A stretch of 64,000 bases of DNA from Theropithecus gelada (taxonomy: Eukaryota; Chordata; Mammalia; Primates; Cercopithecidae), in assembly GCF_003255815.1 (NCBI RefSeq), contig NC_037670.1:64415376-64479375 (forward strand). The letters are read 5' to 3'. Below, piece after piece: positions 1 to 13,274 of the stretch. Below the pieces are notes generated by a model. It had not been told where the DNA came from. It searched no databases and saw only the letters and a program-made list of their open reading frames with translations. How positions within the stretch are numbered: the stretch's first letter is position 1; every line of letters starts with the position of its first letter. Both the position numbers and the translations under genes were made by a program.

Positions 1-1573
1 CTGGGTTTGTGCCAAGTAACTTAGCATTACAAAGAACTTCATCTTTCAGGGTCAGTGTCGCAAACCACATTTATGGTTAGATCCTGCACAAGGCAGCCTA
101 GCTTTCTCTCTTGCAGCCATTACTTTAAACATAATGATCTTAAGTGTCTCAAATGAACCCCACTCTCTCACTGCTTTCCTGCTTGAAATGGGACTCTCTG
201 CACTGACATGCCCACCTTCACCACTTTCTTTCATGGCTGAATCTTCCACTTTCAAGTCTCAGCTTTTATCATTCTGCCTCCGGGGAGCCTTGAATTATCA
301 CCTACAGATGAAGTTCCACTTTTTCTCATAGTGCAGGACATCCCAAGATAGCCTTGGCTGAACCAGCTCTTCCTCAGTTCTCCCTTGTAGATCTCAGAAT
401 AACTCTGGAACATGCTGAGAATGCAACATGCTGAGATAAGGAGGAACTGGCTGGAGTAGCCTGAGCTCTGTTCCTATCCCTCCTAGAGTAGAATGTCCCA
501 CAATGCTTTAGCCCAGCGATCCCAGTTTTTCCTGGGGTATAAACCCTAGTGCAGAATGCTTTTTGGATTCCTCAGCTATGGTGTAATGTAGGTAACATGC
601 AGGTGAGATTCCATCTGTCCTAGGAAGCTTTCCTGAGCTTTGAGAGATCGGCTAACCATGGCTTTTACTGTCTTTTGCTGCATGTCTGCGAGCAATAAAG
701 TTGCTTCGCTTGTATAAGTTCTCTCTCACCAGACTTGTGCAAGTTGTAGAAATTGCAGCTCAAAATGCAATCAGTGAAACTGTTTGGACTCCTATTCCTC
801 ATGATTGACTTCATAATGATTTTTGCTGTTTTCCATGCAGTGGGAGCCCTCCCCTAGGTCTGGTAACTGGTGCACCATGAATCTGCTTCACATATAACAC
901 CTGCCACGTGTCCTTCAAAAATGTCATGTTCTCATAAACACTTTAAATTCTCAGTGGTTCTTTCTGAATTATAAACTCCATGAAGATAGGGACTCTATTC
1001 ATATTTTTCACTGTTCTCATTCAGTTCCTAGCATTTGTATCCATCTTATGCCTACTGTTAAAATGTAAAATCAGATGTATATCATGTATCACAGAGCCTA
1101 GCATATAGTAAGATTCAGAAAATTCTTTCTGAATTATTCAAATAATTTTCAAAACATGCCAGAGAGATGGTGATATAAAAGGCATTCACAAAGTTTTGGT
1201 TCAATTTCTGTTTCCTGAGACAGAATCTGAAGTAACTAGAAGTTGTCCCATTAACTAGTTAACATGTTAAGTCCAATTTAATTGTCTTTGACAGAGTCTC
1301 ACACACAGTTTGGAAGACATTTTCTAAGGTATAGGCTAGTGAAGATCAATGCTGTAGGTCTCATCAACCATGGCACAAAGCCTGCGTTCTCCCAAAATCT
1401 TCCCCTGCAGACTTAGCTTCTTCTTCCCTCCACCTGAAGTCCACTGAGGTGGTCTCCAGGTCACCGTGCATTTTCTTGTCTTCTTCCTTCATACAGGCTT
1501 CTTCTCTGGGTGGAATGGCTTTTTCTACTCTTGTAGAATTGCATCCAGGCTAACAAATTACAGATAACTCAAT
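1..1573. other. Intergenic DNA, mostly unclassified, with an L2-like fragment
   Basis: No coding region is supported; the short open frames lack family resemblance. At about 960-1140 there is an L2-type 3'-end pattern ('gaattataaactccatgaag', later 'cacagagcctagcatatag'). A stretch around 430-720 has a late AATAAA (near 692) and looks like a decayed LTR 3' part, but I cannot name it. Confidence 0.4.
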
Positions 1574-1934
1574 TGTATTAGTCTGTTTTCACATTGCATA
1601 TAAAGACATGCCTGAGACTGGGCAATTTACAAAAGAAAGAGGTTTAATAGATTCACAGCTCCACCTGGCTGGGGAGGCCTCAAAATCATGGCAAAAGGTG
1701 AAAGGCACATCTCACATGGAAGCAGACAAGAGAAGAATGAGAGCCAAGCAAAAGGGGTTTCCCCTTATAAAACCATCAGATCTCGTGAGACTTATACGCT
1801 ACCATGAGAACAGTATGGGGGAACCACTCCCATGATTCAGTTAGCTCCCACTGGGTCCCTCCCACAACAGGAGATAATTATGGGAGCTACCATTCAAGAT
1901 GAGATTTGGGTGGGGATACAGCCAAACCATATTA
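1574..1934 (-). repeat. MaLR LTR (MSTA/THE1-like), solo
   Basis: Read on the minus strand it has the THE1/MST LTR layout: an opening TAATATGGTTTGGC, then the 'cccacccaaatctcatcttg' block, 'tctcacgagatctgatggtt' and an end near CTAATACA. Length of about 360 bp fits a complete solo LTR. The open frame inside it (1608-1835) is not a gene. Confidence 0.9.
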
Positions 1935-4900
1935 CTAATACAAATATATTTTGTCCAGATGTATATTTGGGTATTCTGGTTTGGCACCACACCTTCTCAG
2001 GTATCTTTTCCTCCATCTCTCTACCTGATCACTGCTCTCAAAAAGCATCTCCTATCCCCTCCCCCATCATCTCACAGGCATTACAAGTCATACTGGTTTT
2101 CTCCTACTGCTATGGCTCATCTCTGAGTACCCTTGTTTTTAACAAAGACCTCACCTCTGTAACTGTTCTCTTTCTTAAAGTCCCTTTATTTGAACCCAAA
2201 ATAATTCATTATTTTTTTCTGTAGGAAACAGAATAATACAATCAGAAACAGAGCAATATTCTTAACCAATTAGATTAACCAAAACACAAATTTTCTTTAA
2301 TTCATTGCATATTTGATATAAATATAGTTTAACTATATAAATGAAAAACATTTCAATATAGCCTTTTACTTTTCAGAAAATGAGAAATATGTATTTTCTC
2401 TAATATATATATTCCCAAATATAGACACATGTATATGTAAATATGTGTTTTTATATATACACACACAAACATGTACACACACACCCACATGCACATAAAA
2501 ATTCTTAGAAGGAAAATCTCTAAGACATATTTTGATGATCTTTTATACATATTTTGATGATGGCTTCATTCCAAACAAAATAAAACAGCATTGGTCTACG
2601 ACTCATCCTTCAGAATCCAATTCATCCTATGGCGCCTTCACTGCTTCCCTGAGACAAAGCTGAACATATTACCCAACTCCATTTTGCAATTTACTTTCTA
2701 ACTGCCCCCAGCACATATAATGAAAGGCGGCTCAACACAGAAAAAGATGCTTTGAGAACCTGAATTCCTCCTATTGTATCCTCTCAAGGGCTGTTCTGTG
2801 CCACTTTGATGATAGCTCACACTTTCTCCAATCTCTTGGCCACTCACCATCCTTTCATTGACCCTGATTGCTCTTGGCTGTATTTTCCCATCTGGGTGCT
2901 GCTTCCTGGAATCAACCCTTCTGCGATAAACACGTTAATCGTAGCCTGTGCCTAGGCATGGAGAGGTCCTCCACTGGTGGAAACATCTGGGCATATATCT
3001 TTATTTGGCTCATTATCAAAATCATTTGCTAAATCTTGCTATTACACTACAATTTGTAATATTCCTGGAGCCGGAGACTGCTTACATTGTTTGTGTCTTA
3101 GGTACTCAGTTGATGTACTTAGCCACTCGATTGATGTTTCTTAGATATTTAATTCAAGAAATGTCAATGGAAAAATGAATGGCATGACCAAGTCTGTGCT
3201 TGGAAAGAAGAGCTGCTATATAACATAAATATTTTCAACTTTATGGCTTAATCCCTTTTTATTCAGACAGTATGTTCAAATATATGCTTTAAATTCTGCA
3301 GTCTAATGTTTTCGGATCCATCTCTTTCACTCTTCTTCTTATTGCAGACCCAATTCTGTCAGCAGCCATTGGAAGTTTTTGACAAAATGGGAAGATCACT
3401 GCTGTATACTTGTAGTTTAAATAGTGAGCATTTAAAGTTTTCTCTGAGGCAGTTTCTGGAAAGTTGAAGACTAATGAGAAAAACAGCTGAAGAAACTCTC
3501 CCCAATGAGTTTATGTCCCTAAGCGATGAATTTTTGAATGGTGCAATGTTCTAACATGTGATGGACAGCGAATTCCCAGAGAATCATCAAGTACACTCTG
3601 GAATAAGTGAACAGCAGGACATATTTTTTAAGTAGTGCTGAGCCGCAGTAAAACTCCAGAGAATGCTCCTATTTCTTGATTTATTTACTGGATTTCCTCC
3701 TAATAAACAAAGAATGATGAAAACAAATATACAAGGGCCGAGTTTCTATGGTCCAGCAATCACAGAACCATTAATGCTGTGATGCTTCCAAGAATACGGG
3801 CAAACAGCAAGAGAAAGAAACTAGTGAACTTTGAAGAAATCCCTTTGAGAAATTTTGTAAATGATCTAGGATAAATAGAAAATAAAGTGCTGCTGTTCAG
3901 ATAAATTTACTGGAGAAACCACAAAGATGAGATTGTTAAGGAAGAGTCAAGTGATGGGGACTATAAAATGCATATGTTTCTCCAGATAACACTGAGTTTT
4001 CAGAGTGGCAACCAACATTACAGCTTGGAAAACAGAAGAAAAAAAAAAACACTTGGAAAGTGAAAAAAACAGAGGAGGAATTACATGCACAATCATCAGA
4101 AAAGCAACATCTGAGAATTCAGCACTCACTAGCACATATGTGTGTTCTGTTTTGTTTAAACTCAGCTTCTCACCCTCGCTTAGGATGCCCTCAGTGAACT
4201 GCCTGTGGGCCTTTCTGTTGTTGCACAGCCCCTCCTGATGTCTTCCCGGTCGGGTATGGAAACTGTCTGCAAGATTCTAGGCAGATGCTTTCTCCTCCAC
4301 AAGTATTTCCCTGACCTCCACCTGTAAGCAATTTCTCCTACTTCCTGAAACCGAGAGGAGAGCATCTCTACTTCTCTAATTAACAAAACCGCTTCCCCAC
4401 ACACCATGGTTACATACCTAGATAGAGAAGAACCAGGTGAGCAGTGAGGGTTGAAGGCAGAGATGACAGCCACAGAGCAAACAATCCCACAGGGAATCCA
4501 AAGAATGGATAAACCTATGAGAGAAAGTAAAGTGGGAGAGGAGTAAGTGATCTGGAAACCCGGGGTGTGACAGTAAGCAAGTGAAGAACATTAAAAGTGG
4601 AAGGAGTAAGGAGGAGAGGAGAGGTGTAAAATGGTCACTTGGCATTACCTTTTGTCCTGTGCACAGTTTGCTTTACTGTGCTTTAGCCCAGTGCTGCATG
4701 ACCTGCCAGTGTAAGGACCAGAGAATCCAAGAGTCCCACTGGGAGACCTCTTGGGATCACCTGCTGGAAGCCATTCTAGAACATTCTGGAGCCTTTTGGA
4801 GACTCTTATGGTGACTATGGGTAGATTTTCATGATTATATTTTCACTGGTCCTTCATTATTATTGTAGCATAAACTAATAGGGCTGCCCTAGCCTTCACT

Positions 4901-7900
4901 GGAACAAAACCTTGGTCCTCAAAACTTGCTCAGCCTATTGGCATGGCCAAAAATATATCACAGATCCTCTTGGAAAGTCCACAACTCCTGCTACTGCCAG
5001 AAGTGAGGGTGGTGGGCGCAGTCAGCAGTCAAGGGAGCCAGTGACAGAGAAGCCATAGTTGCAAGGGAACAGTATGCTTTACCTCAAGAAGGGTGGCGAA
5101 TTGTTGTAGGCAAACACCACAATGGTAAGAGAATGACTCAGTTCGTCCATTTGTAGGAGCAGTAACAACAGAGCTATCCTGCTAAGTATTAGATTCTTCG
5201 ATGTTCTATCAGGTTGTGTCCTCTAGGTCCTATACATACAGTGGCTGGTATATCCACTTATGCACAGACCTAGAAAATATCTGTGCTATTGATTATTGTA
5301 AAGAGTCACAGAAGAGGGATACCATCTTTGTGAAAAGATCTTTCATCATACATGTGTTGCTGTGTCCAGGGAAAGGGAGTGGATGAAGGTGACTAGAGCT
5401 ATATACTTCATGAGCACATGAAGAGTGGAAGCAGGGAGATTAATCTATCTGTGCATTAAGAACAAATGTTACCAGTTCAGTATATTGGACAATAACATGT
5501 CAGATACAGGACCACTGGAAATCCCCAGGATTCCACATTCAGAATTTTGCATAAGCATTAGAAACCCTTGCAGGGGAAACTGTCTCCATATAATCCCTAT
5601 GACTTCATGTCACATACGTAAATACATTATACATCTCAACTAAAAACAGATCTTTCCTGATTTACTAACCTCAACCAATGCTATAACATTGTTATAGATA
5701 TTAAATATTTAATTAAACAAATAACATGATTTCTTTAAAAGCATGCTAACAGCATCCTTTTCAGATAGTCATTGTCAGAAAGGCAACCTACCGTGGTGCC
5801 TTAGCATTCCTGCCTATTTTTGCTTGGTGTGCCAAGAATCCTGGCCCCTTTCTCAGGATTGTGTTTGTCCAGCATCAATGAAGGATGATGTAACAGTGCC
5901 ACCAACCTCCATCCCCCAGACGGAGATCATGCTTGCTTGTTGCTCTATGTAAATGCAATAAGTTCTCCAGGCTCCACGTCTTGTTGCTGTCACCCAACCC
6001 ACTTCATAGGCAGGCATCATGTAGACCCACGTGTGTCAGCCCACGAAACTTGGGGAGAAAGAGAAACCAATGCAAACCAGAGTGAAGCTAATGCTGCTTG
6101 CTTCTCCATGAGTGATAAAGTCCTTTGTTTCTGACACAGGACTATCATATCTTCTGCCAGCATTCGTGAAGCAATAACATGTTAATACATTAGGTTGCAA
6201 TTAGAATAAAAATCCCAGAAGCTTCACAAACCCTGACAGTTACTTGGAAGTTTGAAATCTAGAACCACACATTTCACTTTCCTCTTCCTACTGAGTGTCC
6301 TGAAATCATTACCAATAATGAAACCTGACTTTAAACTCTGACACTGTGTTTTCCTCTCCATACCTTACCTGGATGTAACCGTCACGAGGGATAGGCATTC
6401 AGAGCTGGCCAGAGGAGAGAGCCTGCCATCCTAAGAGAAACGTCTTTTGTCCCTTGCATCGCTTAAGAGCGGAGAGCATTCCAGAGCTTAGCTAGGGTAG
6501 ATGCGAGGCTAAGGCACTCTCTGCCACTCTCCTAGTCTCATCACAATATGGAACCAGCTTTCTTACTTGGGACTAGCCCTGCTCTACCTATGCCAGCTGA
6601 GTCAAGTGCTGGCAGCAAGGAGCATGGGTCCCTACTCCTATCCCATCTTCAAAGAGAATATTGCTGTGATCAGAAAATGCAGCACAGATGCAAAGAAGTG
6701 GTCCAGAGAGGGTAAAAAGGTTGGACACACAGGCTCCCTCACCCTTCTCTTGAACCAGGCTTGCAAAGTTCCTTTGTTCCACTCCGGATGTCAAATGGTC
6801 ACAGTGAAGTGACTCCATTCCTTGGAGAAGTGGGAAAACGCCTCTGTATGTCACTGCCAGGAGACACACATCACACCCAAGAGGGCATAATCTAGATACA
6901 CAGAAAGTGTGACCATCATCAATTTTACTGCTGGGAGACAACAATGTAAAGTGACCCATGCAAACTTCTGGGAAACCCTGTCACATCGCACTGATGTTTA
7001 CTTGCTGCTGAAAGTGAACCTGGGAGTTTCTGCTCTCTGGCTTCAACCTTCCAGGGCAGAGTGTAGGGCCAGTGCCCCTGGTACCTGCCAACCTACTCCT
7101 AAGCAGTCCCTCAGGTGGTAGTGAAGTCACCTCTGAGCAGTAGTAGCTGCATTTCCCTCCTTTCCAAGGTATTTTTTAGATATAGAGAGTAAATGGCTCA
7201 GACAACTCTCATTGAAAAAATGATAGGTGTTCTCAGAATAATAGGCCTTATCCATCTTGGATATTGACTGCAAAGTGAGGGGGGTGGGAAGGAGAAAGGA
7301 TTCTGGCCATATCTAGGAAGCGGAATAGAGATGTCCACCCAAAACAAGAAGCGAGAGGAACAATACGTTGCCAATCCCCTTGATAAGGACTGAGGTGATA
7401 AAGATCAGGAGGCAGCATATCTGATAGAAGAAATCCACAGCAGTAACCAAAACTCTCAGCCAGGGACTTGGAAAGGGAGAAGTTTTAAGGAAGGATAACT
7501 GTGGTCTGGAAGAGGAGCTTGCTCTAGCAGGCTGCTTATAGCAGCATTTTGCCATCTCCCTTGGTGAAACCCTTTCCTCACATTTCTTCTGATTCTTTAT
7601 TCTTCTCTGATTTTCCTCTACCTCACTTGGTTCTCGCTTTTCAACAAGGGCTCATCTCCCTTTGTTCTTTGGCATTTCAGTCTCTTTAGCATTTGTGTGT
7701 TTTCTTCTTTCTCCACACTTCATGTTTAATAAATGTCAGTCTTTCCATGGTTTTGATGTTACAGCTCTCTATATTTGCCAGATGTCTTCCTCCAGTCCAT
7801 ATCTCTCTACTACGTTTACATATTTATTTCTCTGCTGAACCTCTATGAATTTTGCTTTCTAAATCTCTCCCCACTCACCTGTGCCAGCTAAGGTCCTCCA

Positions 7901-9918
7901 GTATTGTTACTCAGATGATGGCCAAAGCCACTTGGAGGATGCTGGGGCTTTCGCCTTCTCTTTATTTCCAACTGGACCCTAGTGGAACAGCAGGGTTGTC
8001 TGTCCAAAATAGGACATTTTTACTCCATTGTTAACCTGCCTCAACAGTTTCCTATTGACCAACATGGTATAAGCTAGAATGTGTTGGGAGAGATCATGTA
8101 CAAGACATTTGCTCAAGAGCCATAGGAAAACAGCCTCCTGGAATAACGTCCCCTAGAATTCATTGTTGGACTGAAGTCTCAACTCCAAAACATGGCCCTG
8201 CAGGCCCTTCATGACCATGCCTTACCAACCTGTCCAGCTCCAACTCTCACCATGCCTGTCTCAACCTGTGCTCCAGTAACTGTAGCAGCCACCTAAACAA
8301 CATCCTTCACCCCATTGGGCAGGCGCTTCCTAACTAGCCCTTTTGTTAGCATCACAACATACTGAATTAAAAGAACCCCTGCAGGTACTGGTAGGACCAT
8401 AGTGTGCCTGAACATGTGGATGTAGCAGCTGTCCTCTGCCCAAGGTCAAGTTCACAAAGCAGCAAATTCTCTACTCCCTCCAACACAATCCAAGTCCCTG
8501 CCCCTCCCTCTGTCCTGCTTCCCTGAACAGGCACTCCTCTCAGATGACCCCATGTCAATCATGACAGCCTCTGTCTTTGGTCCTCTTTAATTTGAAAATT
8601 TTGGAATAGATTCTACAAGAGTTTGGGTTGAGCACCCATTGCTTTGCCCCACCCTATCCCACCCAGCTTCCCTTCCACAGCCAGAGGCTCAGTAAATTCT
8701 TTCTCCTGGAGGAGACCACATTTCTGGAAAAACAGAAAGTGTAACTGATACCCCGAGCAGCACCTTCACCATCCACCCTGTCTCCACTCTCTTCTCAAAA
8801 GGATTAGCTGGGTGATTAGGATTAGTGGGCTTTTGTGGATTTGGGTTCTCTGAATGAGAAACACTTCATAACAGGGCCTGAACCAGGCTTATTCTTATGT
8901 GAAACAGCCATCTCCCACACCCTTGTAACATAAAAAAGGACAGAATATTTCTAAGGAATTGTAAGTGTCATGAGCATTGAAAATAACCTATTTTTGAACT
9001 GAAAAAATGTGCTTTAAACATTTTATTTAATCTTTTCCAGATTGTTGATATTCCATTTGGCTTAAAAATGAAAGTGTTCGAGAATTAAACATCATCTTAT
9101 GCTCTTATTCACATCAGATTGGAGCTTAATTCTATTCTTTTTTTTAGCTTTATTTACCTGTATTAATTTACTGTTCTGAGACATAAAGATTTAGAACACA
9201 TTGGATATGTACTGTTACAGATTTTTTAAAACCATGAAACACTAACATTATCACTTCCTACATTGAATTGCCAATGATTGCAGTGCCTCAGAAATATCCT
9301 GACATGCAAATGATGATAACTCCATAAGAAATGCCTTTCCTGAACTTATGAAACGATGATGCAAGTTAATTTATTTATTTCAGATGGGTAGAAACACTGT
9401 CAGTGTAGAATTATTCAAGTAGATACATTACAAAGCTACAGATGCTATTAAGAGTTCAGGCAGCACTATAAACATGCTCCAGCCTGGAGATTGCTGGAGT
9501 TCTTCTGTGTATTCCTTGCCTAAACTCATGAGTTTCAGCACCCACAATGACACGTGCACTGAGCTGGAGGGTGGGGACTCAATGATGTAAAGGAAGAGGG
9601 AGGTGAAGAGGCCCTGTCCCTGACTCTATGGAGGAGTAAACATAAAATCAGATAGAAAAAGAGACACAAAGTAAAAAACAAGAACTGTAAAATGGCAGTG
9701 GCAATGATGCCAAGGGTTAAAAAGAGAAGATGCATGATACTAAGAGAGTATTGTAAGAAGTGATGATAAGGCTTCTCAGCTGTTCTGAGGACAGGGAACA
9801 ACATGAGCAAGTTCCTGTAGCAGGAAAGAGCCCGTGAGATCCAGGAACTGGGAGACCTCGGTGTGGAGAATGTGAAGAGTAAGGAGAGCTTGATCTTACA
9901 CAAGGCTCAGATGAGTGT
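1935..9918. other. Intergenic DNA without recognisable genes
   Basis: About 8 kb with no gene-like open frame. Seen: an AT/CA-rich simple stretch at 2440-2500, an A-rich run at 4039-4051, and a possible old L2-like fragment around 8170-8300 ('catggccctgcaggcccttc'). Open frames at 1832-2224 and 6588-6959 have no family features and are treated as chance. Confidence 0.5.
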
Positions 9919-10060
9919 GGACCAGGGATGTAAGAATGTGTCAGGAAGATTATCTAATTTTGGTTTCAAGAAGAACTCAATTTTGGTTTCAAGAAGAAGG
10001 ACCAAGGATGTAAGAATGTGTCAGGAAGATTATCTAATTTTGGTTTCAAGAAGAACTCAA
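9919..10060. repeat. 80-bp-period tandem duplication
   Basis: The 62-nt block 9919-9980 recurs at 9999-10060 with a single difference seen by eye (accaGggatg versus accaAggatg). The 18 nt between them (9981-9998, ttttggtttcaagaagaa) are themselves a copy of 9958-9975, so the motif is present three times. The near-identity implies a recent local duplication. Confidence 0.95.
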
Positions 10061-10160
10061 AATCACTAGAGTGACTATGGGAGTTGACATGATCAGATCT
10101 GATTCTCGAAGATGGCATTATTTTGTCTGTGTCGAGAATGTACAGGAAGAGGCAAACAGT

Positions 10161-10612
10161 AGCATATTAGTTTCCTATTGCTGCTGTGAGAAATTACCAT
10201 GAACATGGTGGATTAAAGCCACAGACATTTATGATCCTATAGTTTGGAAGCTGGAAGTTGGAAATGGATTTCTCTGGGCTGAAATCAAGATGTTGGCCTG
10301 AATGTACTCCTTCTGGAGGCTCCAGAGGAGAATGGGTTTTCTCATCCCTTCCAGCTTCTAAAGGCACCAGCATTCCTTGTGCCTGGCTCCCGCATCCATC
10401 TAAAAAGCTCATCATTCCAACCTCTGCTTCCATCATCACCTCTCTTCTCTGTGCCTCTACAGCTTCCTTCTTTCCCACATAAGAACTCATGTGATTACCT
10501 TGAGCCCACCTAGATAATGAGGCTATTGTCCCATCTCAAAGTCCTTAACTTAATCTCATTTATAAAGTCCCTTTTGTTATGTAAGGTAACATATTCACAG
10601 GTTCTAGGGATT
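10161..10612 (-). repeat. MaLR/MLT1-type LTR fragment
   Basis: Contains 'attagtttcctattgctgct' at one end, 'ccttctggaggctccagagg' centrally and 'gtaaggtaacatattcacag' at the other. These are the landmarks of an MLT1-class mammalian LTR in reverse orientation. Subfamily not determined. Confidence 0.65.
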
Positions 10613-10797
10613 GTCAGCCAGGAGGTCATTATTTTGTCCACCACAGGTACACAGGTAGAAAAGCTAAGAGGCAGCAGCCAGGTGGGAAGTAAAGGCTACT
10701 TGGACCAGAATGTTTGCAGTGGAGATGAGCATAAAAGGAAAAGTTTGAGAGAGATATAGGAGGCAAAGTTAACAGGACTTCATGGTGGACTTGATGT

Positions 10798-10861
10798 GAG
10801 AAGAGTAATGAAAGTACCAAAGACAATGTTCATTGCACTGTTGAATTACAATATGAGTCCT
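10798..10861. repeat. Dispersed ~62-bp duplicate, copy 1
   Basis: 'agtaatgaaagtaccaaag' through 'gaattacaatatgagtccta' is nearly the same as 12330-12391, 1.5 kb away, apart from a small indel and a few substitutions. Flanks do not match. It may be two fragments of one old repeat family. Confidence 0.7.
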
Positions 10862-11288
10862 ATGAGTGTGATAGTTATGCTTGAGAGGGATTAAGGTTTG
10901 GTGAGAAAATGCATTGATTAGATTTTGGATAATGGGCTTAAAGGTCTTAATGTCATTCAAAGGGAGATTCCAAGTGGATATTTAGAAAAACAGATCTAGA
11001 ACTAAACAGCAGTTTGGCCACAAAACAAATCTGAGATATGGGCTGTTGAACTGTCATCTATGCCTCATGCAAGCAGCAAAGAAGGTAGAGAAAAGGGAGA
11101 GCCTGGAAAAGGGGTGAATACACCTTTTCTTGGAGGTGAGGGGAAAAACAGAGTGTTAATATTAGTCAGTCACCATGGCAGTCATTTACATGTGCTGTTC
11201 CATTTCATTTCACAGAAACATTGTGAAGTCAGCATTATTATCCCCAGCTTAATAAAACTGAAATTCAAACTGCTTAAGTGACACAGTG

Positions 11289-11693
11289 TGTTATGGATTG
11301 AAGTGTGTTCTCCAAAAAGATAGATGTTGAAGTCCTAACCCTCAGTCGCTGTGGATGTGATATTATTTGGAAAGTCTTTGCAGAGTTAATTAAGAAAAGG
11401 CCATCAGAGTGGACCCCAATAAGGAGAACACGATGTGCAGACAGATGTATACAGGGAGACCACCATGTGACAGCAAACTCAAGTGATGCGTCTTCTGGTC
11501 AAGGAATGCAAAACCAGCATGGCCACCATCAGAAACTAGAAGAGGCAAAAAAAGATTCCACCTAGAGTTTTGGAGGGAGCATGGCCCTGCTAATGGACTT
11601 CTACCCTCCAGAGCTCTAGGGGAATTAGTTTCTGTTTTTTTAAGCCATCCTGGCTGTGGTACTTTGTTACGGCAACTCTAGGGCTAAGATATA
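11289..11693 (+). repeat. MLT1-type MaLR LTR
   Basis: Starts 'tgttatggattgaagtgtg' and keeps the diagnostic order: 'gttgaagtcctaaccctcag', a mid portion with 'gcatggccaccat', then 'tctgttttttaagccatcc' and 'ggtactttgttacggca'. Highly diverged full-length LTR. Confidence 0.75.
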
Positions 11694-11803
11694 AGACCCA
11701 GTCTAACTTCAAAATCTGACTTTTGTATTACATAGACCATTCCACTTGTGAACACAATATTTGGATTATTTTTTGCATTGTGTAAATTAGTTTACATAGA
11801 CAC

Positions 11804-12122
11804 TGTCTTAGGCAATTTAGGCTGCTGTGAGAAAATACCATAAGCTAGGTGGCTTACAAACAATAGATATTTATTTTCTCACAGGTTTGGAGGTCGGGAA
11901 GTCCAAGACCACAGCACCAGCAGATTTAGCGGCTGGTGAGAGCCTGCTTCCCCATAGGCAGTGCCTTCCCTCTGTGTCCTCATGTGGTGGAAACACTGTG
12001 GGGCCTCTTTTTCAAGGGCTCTAACTCCATTCATGAGGGCTTCACCCCCACCTCCTAAAATTATTATCTTGTGGGTTAGAACTTCGATACATAAATTTTG
12101 AGTGGGAGACACACAGCTATTA
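11804..12122 (-). repeat. MaLR-type LTR fragment (MST/MLT1-like)
   Basis: Has the pattern 'aataccataagctaggtggc', 'tttattttctcacaggtttg', 'tgtcctcatgtggtggaaac' and 'ctccattcatgagggcttca', which is an inverted MaLR LTR. It is truncated relative to the full family. Confidence 0.6.
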
Positions 12123-12329
12123 CTGAGTGGTAAAAGCATTTTGTTCTCATCAAAGACTTTCCCAATTACCAAGAGCAACTTGGAAGACCAAACAAAACTC
12201 AGCTTCTGGCTGTTGCTGGACAAAATAGGGCTGCACATACCAAACTGAGAATTGGCTTATTATTTTAGGTCACTGTGCTTCAGGCAGAAGAGAGCAGAAT
12301 AACATAAGAACAAAAGGAGTAGTTGCAAT

Positions 12330-12391
12330 TATGTAAGAGTAATGAAAGTACCAAAGTTCATTGCACTCTTGAATTACAATATAAGTCCTAA
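12330..12391. repeat. Dispersed ~62-bp duplicate, copy 2
   Basis: Partner of 10798-10861; lacks a few bases between 'ccaaag' and 'ttcattgcac' that are present in copy 1. Confidence 0.7.
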
Positions 12392-12442
12392 GACTAGAAG
12401 GAAAATAAAAGGGTAAATTGTAAAAATTAAAAGAGGAATCTA

Positions 12443-12752
12443 GGCTGGGCACTGTGGCTCATGCCTGTAATCCCAGCACTTTGGGATGTCAAGGTGGGAG
12501 GATCACCTGAGGTCAGGAATTCAAGACCAGACTGGCCAACATAGTGAAACCTTATCTCTACTAAAAATACAAAATGTAGCTGGGCATGGTGGCGCAAGCC
12601 TGTAGTCCCAGCTATTCATGAGGCTGAGGTAGGAAAATTGCTTGAACCCGGGAGGCAGAGGTTGCAGTGAGCTGAGACCATGCCATTGCACTCCAGTCTT
12701 GGCAAAAGAGCAAGACTCCATCTCAAATAAATAAATAAATAAATAATAAAAA
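12443..12752 (+). mobile_element. Alu (AluS-like)
   Basis: Complete dimeric Alu beginning 'ggctgggcactgtggctcat', with both arms, the A-rich middle linker and a 3' tail that has become (AAAT)n. Moderately diverged. Confidence 0.95.
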
Positions 12753-13274
12753 CGGAATCTACAAAAATCCAGAGGGCAATGGTATAGTGAAGCAAAAATA
12801 AAAGTTGAGATTTAAGAAGAATGATTCAGAAGCAAAGTTTGTCCTATGACAGCCTGCCAGTTTCCAAGTTTCTGCCTTTCTTCTTGTGTTGTCATAAATC
12901 CCATGCTCTTGTAGGTCCTCTTCAGGATCCAGACTGTTGTCCCCTCCCCTCCGAACTCAACTCAGTGGCCAGCAGGAAATCGTGAGATGGAGTAAAGACC
13001 CCTGCTAGAGGCCTGTTGGCCCCACCACCCATGGGAGTACAGAAAAATCTTGAGTTCCTTCATGAGAAATTGCAGGCACCTAGGTAGCATTAAGAAGTAA
13101 ATGGGCAACTTGATAAGCAAGAAGGAAATAGTAGACTAAAACAATACCCACGGAACTTAGAGTCACAGGAATGCTTGGTTCCCTATAGAAACTAAAGATG
13201 GTATCTTAACATATGTCCCTGAGTTTTTTTGTTTTGTTTTGTTTTTTGTTTTTGTTTTTTGTTTTATCAGAAAC
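12753..13274. other. Intergenic DNA with a (TTTG)n-type simple repeat
   Basis: No gene seen. A T/G simple repeat occupies about 13226-13266. Confidence 0.6.
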
